A stretch of 64,000 nucleotides of DNA. Origin: Lacticaseibacillus zeae DSM 20178 = KCTC 3804. GTDB lineage: Bacteria; Bacillota; Bacilli; Lactobacillales; Lactobacillaceae. The stretch is taken from positions 124,001 through 188,000 of the forward strand of contig NZ_BACQ01000031.1 of assembly GCF_000260435.1 (NCBI RefSeq). The letters run 5' to 3'. Positions 17,624 through 26,574 of this stretch are shown here, piece by piece. The translations under genes and the position numbers were made by a program. Within the stretch, counting starts at the first letter, position 1; each line of letters opens with the position of its first letter. The notes beneath the pieces were generated by a model, which saw only the letters and a list, made by a program, of their open reading frames with translations, was not told where the DNA came from and ran no database searches.

Positions 17624-17707
17624 GCGATGATCCTCCTTTTTTACTCGTTCTCTCGCTAAATCGTATCACAGTCTCGGTACTCACCATAATGAGCTTTCTA
17701 GTTTACT

Positions 17708-17747
17708 CAAAAGGCCACTGGACAAAACCCCGCCCAGTGGCCTTTTG
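17708..17747. terminator. Terminator after mntH
   Basis: CAAAAGGCCACTGG pairs with CCAGTGGCCTTTTG around a 12-base loop, 14 bases after the mntH stop. It is symmetric in A and T runs and could act both ways. Confidence 0.75.
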
Positions 17748-17760
17748 CATACTCTCGTGT

Positions 17761-19137
17761 TTATTTAACAAATCCCAACGTCTGGGCAATCAAGTAAAGG
17801 TTCAAGATAATGAGCACCGCACTGATGAGCCACGCCAGCCACTTGACCCAGGCGTGATTGGCAAATTCGCCCATGATCTTTTTGTCGCTGGTGTAGCGCA
17901 CTAACGGGATGACCGCGAACGGTAGCGCAACGCTTAGGAAAACCTGCGAGAACGTCAGCAGGCCCTCAATCTTGGCTTCGTTACCGTGATAATAAATGGC
18001 GAAAATCAGCACCGGCGTGACGGACATGAGCCGCGTCAGAATCCGTTGTGCCCAGAGTGGCATTTTCAGATGGATAAAACCTTCCATAATAATCTGGCCG
18101 GCTAGCGTCCCGGTGATTGTTGAACTTTGACCGGATGCCAGCAATGCGATCGCAAACAACATGGAAAGCATCGGGCTGGCAATGGCGCCGACAATCTGGG
18201 AATTGCTTAAGGCATTGAAAAGATCTACGAAGCGGCCTAACGAGCTGTTGGTGCCAAAGAAAAGCGCCGCTCCAAGAATTAATAGTAACGAGTTGACGAT
18301 AAACGCCATCGTCAGTTGCAGGTTGGAATCAATCGTTGAAAACTTAATCGCCCGTTTGACATCGTCTGGCTTGCTGCGATCAATTTTACGCGTCTGGGAA
18401 ATCGATGATCCAAGGAAAAGATCATGCGGCATGACCGTCGCACCCACAATCCCTAATGAAAGGTACAACATGGATTTATTGGTAACAATATCAGCGTGTG
18501 GCAGGTAGCCTTTTAACAATTCCGGCACGTTGGGTTGAGCCAAAATGACTTCGTAAGCGAAAACCAGCAGAATGACGAGGACTAAAGTGGCAACCACCGC
18601 TTCGATTTTTCGAAAGCCGAGGCGCATGAGTAGTAACAGGATTAAAACATCTGCCGTGGTAATGATAATGCCGACAATCAGCGGCATGTTGAAGAGCAGC
18701 TTTAACGCAATGGCTGACCCGATAATCTCGGCTACATCCGTCGCCATAATTGCTAATTCGGTAACAACCCAAAGGAATCCGCCCATGACACGGCCGGTAT
18801 GCTCGCGCGTCATCTGCGCCAGGTCCTTACCGGTCACAATTCCCAGCCTTGCCGCCATTGCCTGCAGCAACATCGCGATCAAACTGGAAATCAAAATAAC
18901 TGAAAGCAGTGAGTACTTGAATGAAGCCCCGCCGGCAATACTGGTAATCCAGTTACCGGGATCCATGTAACCCACGGCAACCAGAATGCCCGGTCCGGTA
19001 TAAGCGGCTAGTGTCCGCCAAAAACCTGCATTGTGGGGTACCTCAACACTGCCATTAACTTCATCTAGACTTTTACTCGGCGTGTCTTCAAAATGAATGA
19101 TCCGCTCACGTTTTGGGTTTTTATTTTCTTTTTCCAT
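17761..19137 (-). CDS. mntH: Nramp-family manganese/divalent metal transporter
   Basis: A 458-residue membrane protein with about eleven hydrophobic segments. The metal-binding motif DPGN in the first segment (VGYMDPGNW) and MPH in the sixth ([13 protein letters not shown]) are both intact. MntH brings in Mn2+ with protons; lactobacilli rely on Mn for oxidative defence and commonly carry several copies. The start at 19137 has GAAAGAGGG upstream. A promoter and a possible MntR site lie in front of it. Confidence 0.92.
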   Translation of the reverse strand: MEKENKNPKRERIIHFEDTPSKSLDEVNGSVEVPHNAGFWRTLAAYTGPGILVAVGYMDPGNWITSIAGGASFKYSLLSVILISSLIAMLLQAMAARLGIVTGKDLAQMTREHTGRVMGGFLWVVTELAIMATDVAEIIGSAIALKLLFNMPLIVGIIITTADVLILLLLMRLGFRKIEAVVATLVLVILLVFAYEVILAQPNVPELLKGYLPHADIVTNKSMLYLSLGIVGATVMPHDLFLGSSISQTRKIDRSKPDDVKRAIKFSTIDSNLQLTMAFIVNSLLLILGAALFFGTNSSLGRFVDLFNALSNSQIVGAIASPMLSMLFAIALLASGQSSTITGTLAGQIIMEGFIHLKMPLWAQRILTRLMSVTPVLIFAIYYHGNEAKIEGLLTFSQVFLSVALPFAVIPLVRYTSDKKIMGEFANHAWVKWLAWLISAVLIILNLYLIAQTLGFVK

Positions 19138-19210
19138 GATATAAAGCCCTCTTTCCATTGGTTTGAAATTTGGGTCTCGATTGAGCTATCACTCAACATC
19201 ATCCGAGATA

Positions 19211-19238
19211 AATATACACCCTTACTAAAATAGGTCAA
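19211..19238 (-). promoter_or_regulatory. Promoter of mntH
   Basis: On the minus strand TTGACC, a 16-base spacer, then TATATT, about 75 bases upstream of the start. Confidence 0.5.
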
Positions 19239-19246
19239 GAAAAAGA

Positions 19247-19260
19247 TTAGGTTAACTTAA
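19247..19260. promoter_or_regulatory. Possible MntR-like operator near mntH
   Basis: TTAGGTTAACTTAA is a near-palindrome (one mismatch) that resembles the TTAGG-type half sites bound by DtxR/MntR regulators. It lies 9 bases upstream of the -35 box, not over it, so repression is not certain. Confidence 0.3.
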
Positions 19261-19367
19261 CTTATTGGCCAAAGCCCCTATTGGCGGCACTCATCGCGTG
19301 CTATAATAAAACCACACTGCCGGCTTTAAGTTTTCACTTAATCCATTTTAAGAAAGGATCCTGGTAC

Positions 19368-20006
19368 ATGGCCAATTCAACTGATGACATGTTGCATCAA
19401 GCGCAATTATTTAATGATTTCACGGCTAAACAGAAACTGATTATCATCGCCGCCATTGATGTGTTTGCCGAGAAGGGGTACGCGGCAACCAGTACGAAGG
19501 AAATCGCTGCGCGGGCCGGGGTCGCCGAAGGTAATATTTACAGTCGCTTCACCAATAAACGCGGCTTGTTGAATGCCATTATTACGCCAGTACTCGACCA
19601 GATGTTCCCGGCCGAATTGGATGACTTCATTAAGTCCCGGTTGAATCAAGATTATGTGTCATTGGAAACTTTTCTAACCGTTTTAATCAAAGATCGCCTT
19701 ACTTTTTTGCAGGCGAATGCGCAAATTATCAAAATCGTGCTATCGGAATTGTTGAATGACACGCAAGTTCGTGAACAGGTCATTGGCAACTTCACAGCCC
19801 AATATTGGCAGACGATGACGCATGATTTAACCGTCCTGCAACAACAGGGGGTGCTGGTCGACTGGCCGTTTGAAGATATTTTAAGAGCTATCTGGTCGAC
19901 TACCAGCGGTTTGATTCTGGGATTTTTATACTTCAATCAGCCACTAGACGCCGATACCGTGAATCACAGCATTACCGCAACGATTAAGGCCTTATCGCCA
20001 AAGTAG
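19368..20006 (+). CDS. TetR-family transcriptional regulator
   Basis: A 212-residue regulator. Its N-terminal helix-turn-helix covers about residues 25-70, with the pattern AIDVFAEKGYAATSTKEIA, ARAGVAEGNIYSRF and NKRGLL. The C-terminal ligand-binding part is not recognisable. The ATG at 19368 follows AGAAAGGATCC; the frame extends upstream without a site. It is transcribed away from mntH. The following TauE-type gene is separated by a 180-bp repeat, so a joint operon is doubtful. Its target is unknown. Confidence 0.85.
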   Translation: MANSTDDMLHQAQLFNDFTAKQKLIIIAAIDVFAEKGYAATSTKEIAARAGVAEGNIYSRFTNKRGLLNAIITPVLDQMFPAELDDFIKSRLNQDYVSLETFLTVLIKDRLTFLQANAQIIKIVLSELLNDTQVREQVIGNFTAQYWQTMTHDLTVLQQQGVLVDWPFEDILRAIWSTTSGLILGFLYFNQPLDADTVNHSITATIKALSPK

Positions 20007-20115
20007 TTGGTGGCATGCACACATGGTGTAGCCTTCTGTTCCGGTAGTTCTGTGGGTTATGACTCTCAACGGGTGTTGGTTTGCGTATAAAATAAAACTA
20101 TGTGGTTTTGCTCAG

Positions 20116-20289
20116 GTTCACTTTAACGCGCTCCCCGGCGCAGAAACCGACTCACGCTCATTCACTTTAACGCGTTCGCAGTCGCAGAAATCTACGTGTA
20201 AGGACCTCAAGCCTAAATGGCCAAAGTCCAGCCATTTAGGCTTGAGGCCACTTACACTCCGATTTCTAAGCGCTCCTGCTCACGCTCAT
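20116..20289. repeat. Palindromic intergenic repeat, copy A (inverted orientation)
   Basis: The centre pairs GTGTAAGGACCTCAAGCC with GGCTTGAGGCCACTTACA, followed by flanks AACGCG, CGCAGAAATC, GATTTCTAAGCGCTCCTG and CACGCTCA that are shared with the copies at 31493, 48527, 51113 and 58671. The left flank is partly duplicated (ACTTTAACGCG twice). It fills the gap between the TetR and TauE-type genes. Confidence 0.8.
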
Positions 20290-20307
20290 TCTTTTGGAGG
20301 AGGATTC

Positions 20308-21081
20308 ATGACTCTCGCAATTTTTATTTTCCTACTCATTGCCGGCATCGGTGCTGGCTTGACGGCCACGCTGGCTGGGCTGGCTTCGTTGGTTTCTTAC
20401 CCGGCGCTGCTGGCCATTGGGGTGCCGCCGGTGATTGCCAATGTGACCAACACCGCCGCCTTGGTATTCACCGGTGTCGGCTCAGCAGTTTCATCCCTGC
20501 CTGAATTGCACGGTCGCGGCAAATTTCTGTGGCGGCTCATCCTGTTGGTTTCGCTCGGCAGTATTTTTGGCAGCGCCTTGTTGTTGATTGCCCCTGCATC
20601 GACTTTTGAAAAAATTGTGCCGTTCTTTATTATTGCTGCGGGTCTGTTACTGTTGTTCAGCGGCAAACTGCCTACGCAGGAACATGACCCGAATGAACCG
20701 GCGCGCCGCCTGACGTTTCGACAAGAAGCCGCCCAAACTATCGTTATCTTCGTAACCGGTGCCTATGCCGGTTACTTCGGTGCTGCGGCCGGCGTCGTGA
20801 TGTTGGCAACGTTGACCCTGACCGTGGATCAGCCTTTCATCGTTTCCAATTCAATGAAAAATCTAACCGGCTTTGCGGCTAATGGCATCGCCACCGTCAT
20901 CTACGCTTTCACGACCAAAATCGAATGGCTCATGGTCATCCCCCTCGGTATCGGCCTTTTTATCGGCGGCTACATCGGTCCCATCATCGCCCGCCGGCTG
21001 CCAGTGCAGCTATTACGCGTCATCATTGCCGTTTTGGCTTTCCTATTGGCGGCTAAGCTGTTCGCCCAGGCATATTTCTAA
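20308..21081 (+). CDS. TauE/SafE-family sulfite/anion exporter-like membrane protein
   Basis: A 257-residue membrane protein with about eight hydrophobic segments in two similar halves. It has the GIGAGLTATLAGLASLVSYP and FGAAAGVVML features of the TauE/SafE (DUF81) family. These are thought to move sulfite, sulfonates or organic anions; the substrate here is unknown. The ATG at 20308 has GGAGGAGG 6 bases upstream, and the longer frame reads through a repeat element, so it is rejected. Confidence 0.85.
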   Translation: MTLAIFIFLLIAGIGAGLTATLAGLASLVSYPALLAIGVPPVIANVTNTAALVFTGVGSAVSSLPELHGRGKFLWRLILLVSLGSIFGSALLLIAPASTFEKIVPFFIIAAGLLLLFSGKLPTQEHDPNEPARRLTFRQEAAQTIVIFVTGAYAGYFGAAAGVVMLATLTLTVDQPFIVSNSMKNLTGFAANGIATVIYAFTTKIEWLMVIPLGIGLFIGGYIGPIIARRLPVQLLRVIIAVLAFLLAAKLFAQAYF

Positions 21082-21103
21082 GGAAATTTTGGCATTATCA
21101 AAC

Positions 21104-21161
21104 AAAAAAACTTCTCAGCGATCATGTTGCAATATGCAAATGATCGCTGAGAAGTTTTTTT
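21104..21161. terminator. Strong bidirectional terminator between convergent genes
   Basis: AAAAAAACTTCTCAGCGATC is complementary to GATCGCTGAGAAGTTTTTTT with AT at each stem end and a 14-base loop. It serves the TauE-type gene on the left and the HAD operon on the right. Confidence 0.9.
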
Positions 21162-21189
21162 CTAACGCATATTGGTTCAAATGATTTAG

Positions 21190-21510
21190 TTATAACAGCC
21201 AAACCGCTAACCCAAACAAAACCAAATGTACCAATAACCTTACCAAGTGATGGCTTACGTGCGGCTTGCCGTACATTGCTATCCCATTAAGCCACGCCAC
21301 TGCGGACAAACCCAGCAACCCGATCAGCAAAACGATGACCGCGTTGACCTTATCCGGAATCACCGCCGCTGTCAGCACCAAGACCGCAGCCAGCGCCGTG
21401 AGTTGATTGAAAAGCGGGTTACCTTGTTTGGCTTGCCATGCCTGCCAGGCGACCAGCAGCATCACAAACCCATAACCGCCGATCACGACGCGCATCCCGA
21501 TTGCCGCCAT
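21190..21510 (-). CDS. Small membrane protein of unknown function
   Basis: A 106-residue protein with three to four hydrophobic segments (about residues 8-24, 35-50, 56-78 and 90-106). I do not recognise a family. It starts 8 bases after the stop of the HAD gene, with GAAGG in front, so it is the last gene of a TetR-HAD-membrane protein operon. A second Met at residue 6 could be the start. Confidence 0.65.
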   Translation of the reverse strand: MAAIGMRVVIGGYGFVMLLVAWQAWQAKQGNPLFNQLTALAAVLVLTAAVIPDKVNAVIVLLIGLLGLSAVAWLNGIAMYGKPHVSHHLVRLLVHLVLFGLAVWLL

Positions 21511-21518
21511 GCGCTCGC

Positions 21519-22325
21519 CTAGCCTTCCTGCGCCTGCAAGACTTGATCCATCACATGTAAAACGCCATATTCATCATTGCTGCGGGTACGATATTTGGCA
21601 TGCTGCGCCATACCTTGCGTCGCATTCGCCATAATATAACTGTAACCAACCGTCTCTAGCATCGGAATATCATTATCATAATCACCAAACGCCATCATCT
21701 GAGCAGTCGGAATATCAAAATGCCGACTCAAAATCCGCATCCCGCGGCCCTTGTTCACGCCAAGATTTTGAATATCCAACCAAGTTTCGCCACTCACCTG
21801 AACCGTATAATCCTGACCAAAAACTGGCCGAAAATAGCGATCGGCATTCTTGCGACTATCCGCATTAGGAAAATAAATCGTGACCTTATCGACTTCTAGC
21901 GACATATCCAGCAAATTCGGCACCTTTTTGAGCTTGTGGTAAAACGGCAACAACGCCGGTGCGTATTTGGCATCAACCGCATTGATATATGCAGCGTCCA
22001 AGGCACATAGCACCGGGACGCCATCGGTTTTTTCAAGAATGAATGACACAATCTCGCGATACTTGGCCGCGGAAATCAAGCTTTTCCCGATGATATGGCC
22101 ATGTGTCGCCACTAAGCCGCCATTATCGCACACCAGCGAGATGTGCTTGCTGAAGTGCGGAAAGGTTTCCTGCAACGTATATAACGGTCGGCCACTGGCA
22201 GCGACGAATTCGATGCCGGCCTGATGAAGCCGGTGTAAGTAGCGATCAAAGTGCGGTGGTAAGACGCCTTTGCTGGTTAACAGCGTCTGGTCCATATCAC
22301 TGGCAATTAATTTTACATTTTGCAT
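21519..22325 (-). CDS. Cof-type HAD-superfamily sugar-phosphatase
   Basis: A 268-residue phosphatase with motif I DMDQT (nucleophile Asp at residue 10), motif II SGRP, a lysine near residue 190 and motif IV GDYDND near 216. A Cof-type cap domain lies between. Such enzymes dephosphorylate sugar phosphates, flavin or cofactor precursors; the substrate cannot be told. The start follows GGGAGAAAAAG. It lies 24 bases after the TetR gene and 8 bases before the small membrane protein. Confidence 0.88.
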   Translation of the reverse strand: MQNVKLIASDMDQTLLTSKGVLPPHFDRYLHRLHQAGIEFVAASGRPLYTLQETFPHFSKHISLVCDNGGLVATHGHIIGKSLISAAKYREIVSFILEKTDGVPVLCALDAAYINAVDAKYAPALLPFYHKLKKVPNLLDMSLEVDKVTIYFPNADSRKNADRYFRPVFGQDYTVQVSGETWLDIQNLGVNKGRGMRILSRHFDIPTAQMMAFGDYDNDIPMLETVGYSYIMANATQGMAQHAKYRTRSNDEYGVLHVMDQVLQAQEG

Positions 22326-22349
22326 CTTTTTCTCCCTTAAACGAATTAG

Positions 22350-22901
22350 TTAGTGCGGCGCCCCTTTGGTAACCACATTTTCGATCACCTTCGCAATTTG
22401 CTCCGGCGGCTCTTGCATGCCACGCTTCAGCCACATGGTTAACACACCCACGGCCCCACTGATGAAGAACGTATAATAATAATCGAGATGATCTTTGTCG
22501 GTCTCGCCATACCAAGTTTGATAACGTGACTGCGTTTGTGCCTGAATCGGCCGCACGATTTTTTGTAAAACCGAACTATCCGGCGTGGTTAAAAGAATCG
22601 TCGCGGCTTGCGGATGTTGCATGATGACCTTGAGAATCGGCACCAACATCTTGGTCATATCGTCTATTTTAACACTGAGATAGGGTTGGATTTCGTTGAG
22701 TAAATCGGTTTCAATCTGCTCGAATAAAGCCAAGGGTGACTGAAAGTGCAAGTAAAAGGTTCCGCGATTCAGATCCGCCTGGCGACAAATCTCCGTCACG
22801 GTAACGTCATCCAGTGCCTTGGTTTCCAAAATCTGCAGTAAGGCGGCTTTAAACCGACTCACCGTATACTGAACCCGGCGATTGTCCCGTGTTCCTGACA
22901 T
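22350..22901 (-). CDS. TetR-family regulator, divergent from the ABC/FtsX exporter
   Basis: A 183-residue regulator with an N-terminal helix-turn-helix (DDVTVTEICRQADLNRGTFY) and a C-terminal part of the TetR_C type found in YxaF/DhaS-like proteins of Firmicutes (FFISGAVGVLTMWLKRGMQE). It is divergent from an ABC/FtsX pair, and the shared gap holds two copies of an 18-bp site in opposite orientation, so it very likely represses that pair and itself. The ATG at 22901 follows GAGGTGAACG. Confidence 0.85.
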   Translation of the reverse strand: MSGTRDNRRVQYTVSRFKAALLQILETKALDDVTVTEICRQADLNRGTFYLHFQSPLALFEQIETDLLNEIQPYLSVKIDDMTKMLVPILKVIMQHPQAATILLTTPDSSVLQKIVRPIQAQTQSRYQTWYGETDKDHLDYYYTFFISGAVGVLTMWLKRGMQEPPEQIAKVIENVVTKGAPH

Positions 22902-22928
22902 CAACGTTCACCTCTAAACCAACATGAT

Positions 22929-22946
22929 TTCAACAAAGTGTTCATT
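22929..22946. promoter_or_regulatory. TetR operator copy 1
   Basis: TTCAACAAAGTGTTCATT. It matches the reverse complement of the site at 23010-23027 with few changes, and contains AACA...TGTT half sites. It sits just upstream of the tetR gene. Confidence 0.6.
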
Positions 22947-22972
22947 TAACAACAGATTTTCCGTTTCTGTGC

Positions 22973-23002
22973 TTGAACGAATACTTACAATCTAACATAA
23001 TG
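22973..23002 (+). promoter_or_regulatory. Promoter of the ABC/FtsX exporter
   Basis: TTGAAC, an 18-base spacer, then CATAAT. The second operator begins 7 bases after the -10 box, over the expected transcription start. Confidence 0.5.
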
Positions 23003-23009
23003 TCATTCA

Positions 23010-23027
23010 ATGAACAACGTGTTGAAT
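23010..23027. promoter_or_regulatory. TetR operator copy 2
   Basis: AATGAACAACGTGTTGAA, the inverted counterpart of the site at 22929. It overlaps the likely start site of the exporter transcript, which suits a repressor. Confidence 0.6.
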
Positions 23028-23087
23028 TTATGGACAGTCCCTAGTCACTTGTTCAGCTCAATGCGATTGTAGGAGGTTTTTTTAATA

Positions 23088-23789
23088 TTGGCATATATCG
23101 AAGTTAAACATGAATCTAAACGTTACAAAATGGGTGAAACCACCATTACCGCCAATCAGGATATCAATTTTACTGCGGATCAGGGAAAGCTGACGGTCAT
23201 TCTTGGCCCCAGCGGTGCAGGCAAGTCGACGCTGTTGAATATTTTAGGGGGAATGGATTCACCCACAGAAGGGGAAGTCTGGATTGACGGGACTGACATT
23301 GCGACGTTTTCCGATAAGCAACTCACGGCTTTTCGGCGGCACAATGTCGGTTTTGTTTTTCAGTTTTATAACTTAATCCCGAATCTGACGACTAAAGAAA
23401 ATGTGGAGCTGGCTGGTTCGATTGTGGCAGACGCATTGGATCCGACCACGGTGCTGCAGCAAGTGGGTTTAGGTGCACGGTTGGATAATTTTCCTTCACA
23501 GCTTTCCGGTGGCGAGCAGCAGCGGGTGGCGATTGCCCGCGCCTTGGCGAAGAATCCGAAGCTACTGCTGTGTGACGAACCGACTGGCGCACTGGATTAC
23601 AAGACCGGTAAGCAAGTGCTGCAACTATTGCAGGATGCCAGCCGCAAAGATCATAAAACCGTTTTGATCATCACCCACAACGCTGCGATTGCCAAAATGG
23701 CCGATCGGGTTATCGAAATCAATGATGCGCAGGTCCGCAACATTCATGACGAAGCCGCACCAACGCCAGTCGCAGACATTGAGTGGTAG
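23088..23789 (+). CDS. ABC transporter ATPase, MacB/LolD type
   Basis: A 233-residue ATPase with Walker [10 protein letters not shown], signature [15 protein letters not shown], Walker [13 protein letters not shown] and switch ITHN. The set is typical of ATPases that work with FtsX-type permeases in export or resistance to antimicrobial peptides. The start is TTG at 23088 with AGGAGG 11 bases upstream. The permease gene follows with almost no gap. Regulated by the divergent TetR. Confidence 0.9.
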   Translation: MAYIEVKHESKRYKMGETTITANQDINFTADQGKLTVILGPSGAGKSTLLNILGGMDSPTEGEVWIDGTDIATFSDKQLTAFRRHNVGFVFQFYNLIPNLTTKENVELAGSIVADALDPTTVLQQVGLGARLDNFPSQLSGGEQQRVAIARALAKNPKLLLCDEPTGALDYKTGKQVLQLLQDASRKDHKTVLIITHNAAIAKMADRVIEINDAQVRNIHDEAAPTPVADIEW

Positions 23790-23798
23790 GTGATCAGT

Positions 23799-26372
23799 TT
23801 GAAACCATTAACGAAAAATCTTTGGCGAAACATTCGCGATTCATTGGGCCGATTCATCGCGATCGTTATCATCATTATGCTTGGCGTTCTTTTATTTGTC
23901 GGAGTCAAAGCGACCGGGCCCGCGCTCAAGGACTCCTTGAACACGACCGTCAAAGCCGATCATCTCGCTGACAGTCAGCTTCTGGCAACCACTGGCGTCA
24001 CCAACGCCCAGGTCAAGGCAGCGCAATCGGTTAGCGGCACCCAGGCAGAGGCCGTCAAGTTCAAATACGCGATTGGTGGCAAGGCCAGCGATGTCGTTGC
24101 CTTGTATGGCTACCGGAAAACGGCCACGATTAACCGTCTCCACCTGACCAGCGGCCACTTGCCGAACCACCATAACGAAATCGTGCTCGATTCAGTCGCC
24201 AAAAAAAGCGGCTACAAACTAGGGCAACATTACACCTTCGCCCGCAGCAGCGGTCTCAGCCGCCGAACTTACACCATCACCGGCTTTGCGGACTCACCGG
24301 CCTACATTGAAGATACCAGCCGCGGATCGGCCAATATCGGGGATGGCACGGTCCGGTATTTTGCCTATATTCCTGATCAGCAAATGAACATGCCGGTTGC
24401 CTCGCAATTAAACATCCGCTTCCCAGGTTTGCAAAAGCGCGATACGTTCAGTTCATCTTACAAAGATGCGGTTGCCGCCAAAATGAAACAAGTCAAACGC
24501 CGCGTCAAAGCCCAGGCACAAAAAGATTTGCAAACCATGATCGAAGCCAAGATCGTGCAGGCGGCCACCAAGAAGGCCACTGCCCAGGCCACCGCGGCCG
24601 GCATGCCAACTAGTGCCGCTGCCACCACCGCACAGACGGCTGTTCAGAAGCAACAAGCGACTTTGAAAAAACAAGCCGACACCCGTGCGCAGAAGCAACT
24701 GACAACCAGCCTCACTTGGCAAACGCGGAGCGACCTGCCAGGATTCGGTGACTACGGCGGATCAGCGGATCGAATTGCCGCAATTGCTAATGTGTTCCCG
24801 GTGTTCTTTTTCCTTGTGGCTGCCCTCATCACCTTTACAACCGTTAGCCGCATGGTTGAAGAAGCGCGCGCCCAAATCGGCACGTTTAAAGCACTCGGCT
24901 ACAGTAAATGGGCCATTGCTCGTAATTACCTTGCTTATGCGGCGCTGGCCGGATTATTCGGTGGAGTCATCGGCGTTTTTGCCGGCAATCTCAGCATTCC
25001 GCGGATCGTTTTGAGTTTGTATAAAAACTACATCCCGCTCAAACAAGTCATCACGCTGCAATGGCCGCTCATTGTGCTGTCGATCGGACTCGCCTTGATT
25101 GCCACGTTAGGCGCCGCCATCATCGTTGTCCGCAACGAATTAACCGAAAAACCGGCAGCCTTAATGCGACCACGGGCACCTAAGTCCGCAAAACGCATTT
25201 TGCTTGAACGAATCACCCCGTTATGGTCGCGACTTTCGTTTAATCAAAAAGTCAGTTATCGCAACCTGTTCCGGTATAAATCACGACTCATCATGACCAT
25301 TCTTGGCATTGCCGGCGGAACGGCCTTGATTCTCACCGGCTTTGGTATCAAGGATTCCATCACTGCCACAGGTTCCCTGCAATACAACGATGTGGTCCAT
25401 TATCAAGCCATCGTGCGCTTGGCGGATGGCAAAACCCCTGCGGCAGCGCGAACTGTCTTGAAGAAAAGCAACGCCTATCGCAGCGCCGACACTGTCAGCA
25501 GTGCAGTTGGTAAACTTAGCGCCAATGGCCACCAAATCAGTGACGTTAATCTTTTTGCCCCATCAAGCGGCACCACCCTCGAGCCCTACGTCAGTCTTCG
25601 CTCAACCAAAACCAACCAAAAACTGACGCTGCCACTCTCCGGCATCGTTATCACCAGCAAAGTGGCCAAATCACTTAAAGTCGGGACTGGCGATCACTTA
25701 AAAATCACCACAACGGATGGCAAGAAACATAGCTTTAAAATTAAAGGCATCGCCAAAAACTATGTCGGGCATTTCGCCTATCTCGCAAATGCCAGCTATC
25801 GGCAGCTTGCCGGTCAGCATACAACGCCCAACGCTTTGCTCGTCCGCTTACGGCCACAAACTACTAAGCAAAACGATCGGCTAGCCAAGCGTCTTCTGAA
25901 CCACCACGCGATTGTCGGCATCAGCTTCACCACAACGGCGAAAAAGACACTTAGCAATATGAGCAGCATGCTCGATCCGATTGTTTTGATCTTCATTCTA
26001 TTGAGTGCCGTTTTATCCTTCGTGGTCTTGTACAACCTGAACAATATCAACGTTTCCGAACGCATTCGGGAATTGTCCACGATCAAGGTGCTGGGGTTCT
26101 TCGATCGTGAAGTCACCATGTACATCAGTCGCGAAAGCATCGTGCAGACCATTGTCGGGATTCTCTTCGGTTATGGGCTAGGTAACCTTTTGACGGCGTA
26201 TATTTTGCAACAGGCAGAAACTGCCGACGTCGTTTTCCCATTGACTATCAGTTTCACCGGCTACCTCACTGCCACGCTGCTGATGATCGGGTTCACCGCC
26301 ATTGTCACTTGGCTCACCCACCGGCGGCTTCAGCGAGTTGACATGGTCGAAGCCCTTAAATCGAACGAATAA
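23799..26372 (+). CDS. FtsX-family ABC permease, large
   Basis: About 857 residues. A first membrane segment (about 15-35) is followed by a large external domain with an Ala/Gln/Lys-rich helical insertion (about 210-310). Next come three membrane segments (about 330-450), a second external domain, and a final FtsX block of three segments (about 725-850) ending in HRRLQRVDMVEALKSNE. It is the membrane partner of the ATPase before it. Start choice: TTG 23799 has TAGGTGATC in front; GTG at 23790 abuts the upstream stop and is the alternative. The cargo is unknown; peptide antibiotics or bacteriocins are the usual link. Confidence 0.85.
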   Translation: MKPLTKNLWRNIRDSLGRFIAIVIIIMLGVLLFVGVKATGPALKDSLNTTVKADHLADSQLLATTGVTNAQVKAAQSVSGTQAEAVKFKYAIGGKASDVVALYGYRKTATINRLHLTSGHLPNHHNEIVLDSVAKKSGYKLGQHYTFARSSGLSRRTYTITGFADSPAYIEDTSRGSANIGDGTVRYFAYIPDQQMNMPVASQLNIRFPGLQKRDTFSSSYKDAVAAKMKQVKRRVKAQAQKDLQTMIEAKIVQAATKKATAQATAAGMPTSAAATTAQTAVQKQQATLKKQADTRAQKQLTTSLTWQTRSDLPGFGDYGGSADRIAAIANVFPVFFFLVAALITFTTVSRMVEEARAQIGTFKALGYSKWAIARNYLAYAALAGLFGGVIGVFAGNLSIPRIVLSLYKNYIPLKQVITLQWPLIVLSIGLALIATLGAAIIVVRNELTEKPAALMRPRAPKSAKRILLERITPLWSRLSFNQKVSYRNLFRYKSRLIMTILGIAGGTALILTGFGIKDSITATGSLQYNDVVHYQAIVRLADGKTPAAARTVLKKSNAYRSADTVSSAVGKLSANGHQISDVNLFAPSSGTTLEPYVSLRSTKTNQKLTLPLSGIVITSKVAKSLKVGTGDHLKITTTDGKKHSFKIKGIAKNYVGHFAYLANASYRQLAGQHTTPNALLVRLRPQTTKQNDRLAKRLLNHHAIVGISFTTTAKKTLSNMSSMLDPIVLIFILLSAVLSFVVLYNLNNINVSERIRELSTIKVLGFFDREVTMYISRESIVQTIVGILFGYGLGNLLTAYILQQAETADVVFPLTISFTGYLTATLLMIGFTAIVTWLTHRRLQRVDMVEALKSNE

Positions 26373-26388
26373 CTTACAATTTTGTCAT

Positions 26389-26416
26389 GCAGTCGCAAAG
26401 CGCGGCTGCTTTTTTT
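26389..26416 (+). terminator. Terminator after the FtsX permease
   Basis: GCAGTCGC pairs with GCGGCTGC (one G-T) around a 5-base loop and is followed by seven T. Confidence 0.85.
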
Positions 26417-26507
26417 CATCCAAAATTCACCAAAAGTGCCGAATAAAAACCTAAAACCACGTAAATTTGACCGCCAGATGAAGATTGAGAACAACTCCTA
26501 ACAGTTC

Positions 26508-26524
26508 TGTAATGGTGACGTAAC
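26508..26524 (+). promoter_or_regulatory. WalR-like box upstream of p40
   Basis: TGTAAT-GGTGA-CGTAAC fits the known WalR (YycF) site of two TGTWAH hexamers five bases apart, except for C in place of T at one position. The next bases are ATTGACA, which is the -35 box at 26526-26531. WalRK controls cell-wall hydrolases in Firmicutes, which suits this gene. Confidence 0.55.
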
Positions 26525-26525
26525 A

Positions 26526-26555
26526 TTGACACGGTAAAGTAGCCTTTAGTTAATT
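26526..26555 (+). promoter_or_regulatory. Promoter of the p40 gene
   Basis: TTGACA at 26526-26531 followed 17-18 bases later by TTAATT, in an AT-rich run that ends at the ribosome site AAGGGTGAGG. Confidence 0.5.
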
Positions 26556-26574
26556 AATTAAGGGTGAGGTCAAA

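Noticed and set aside
20059-20307. N-terminal extension of the TauE-type protein
   Set aside because: The extension reads through a palindromic repeat; the ATG at 20308 has a strong GGAGGAGG site and starts a proper membrane segment.
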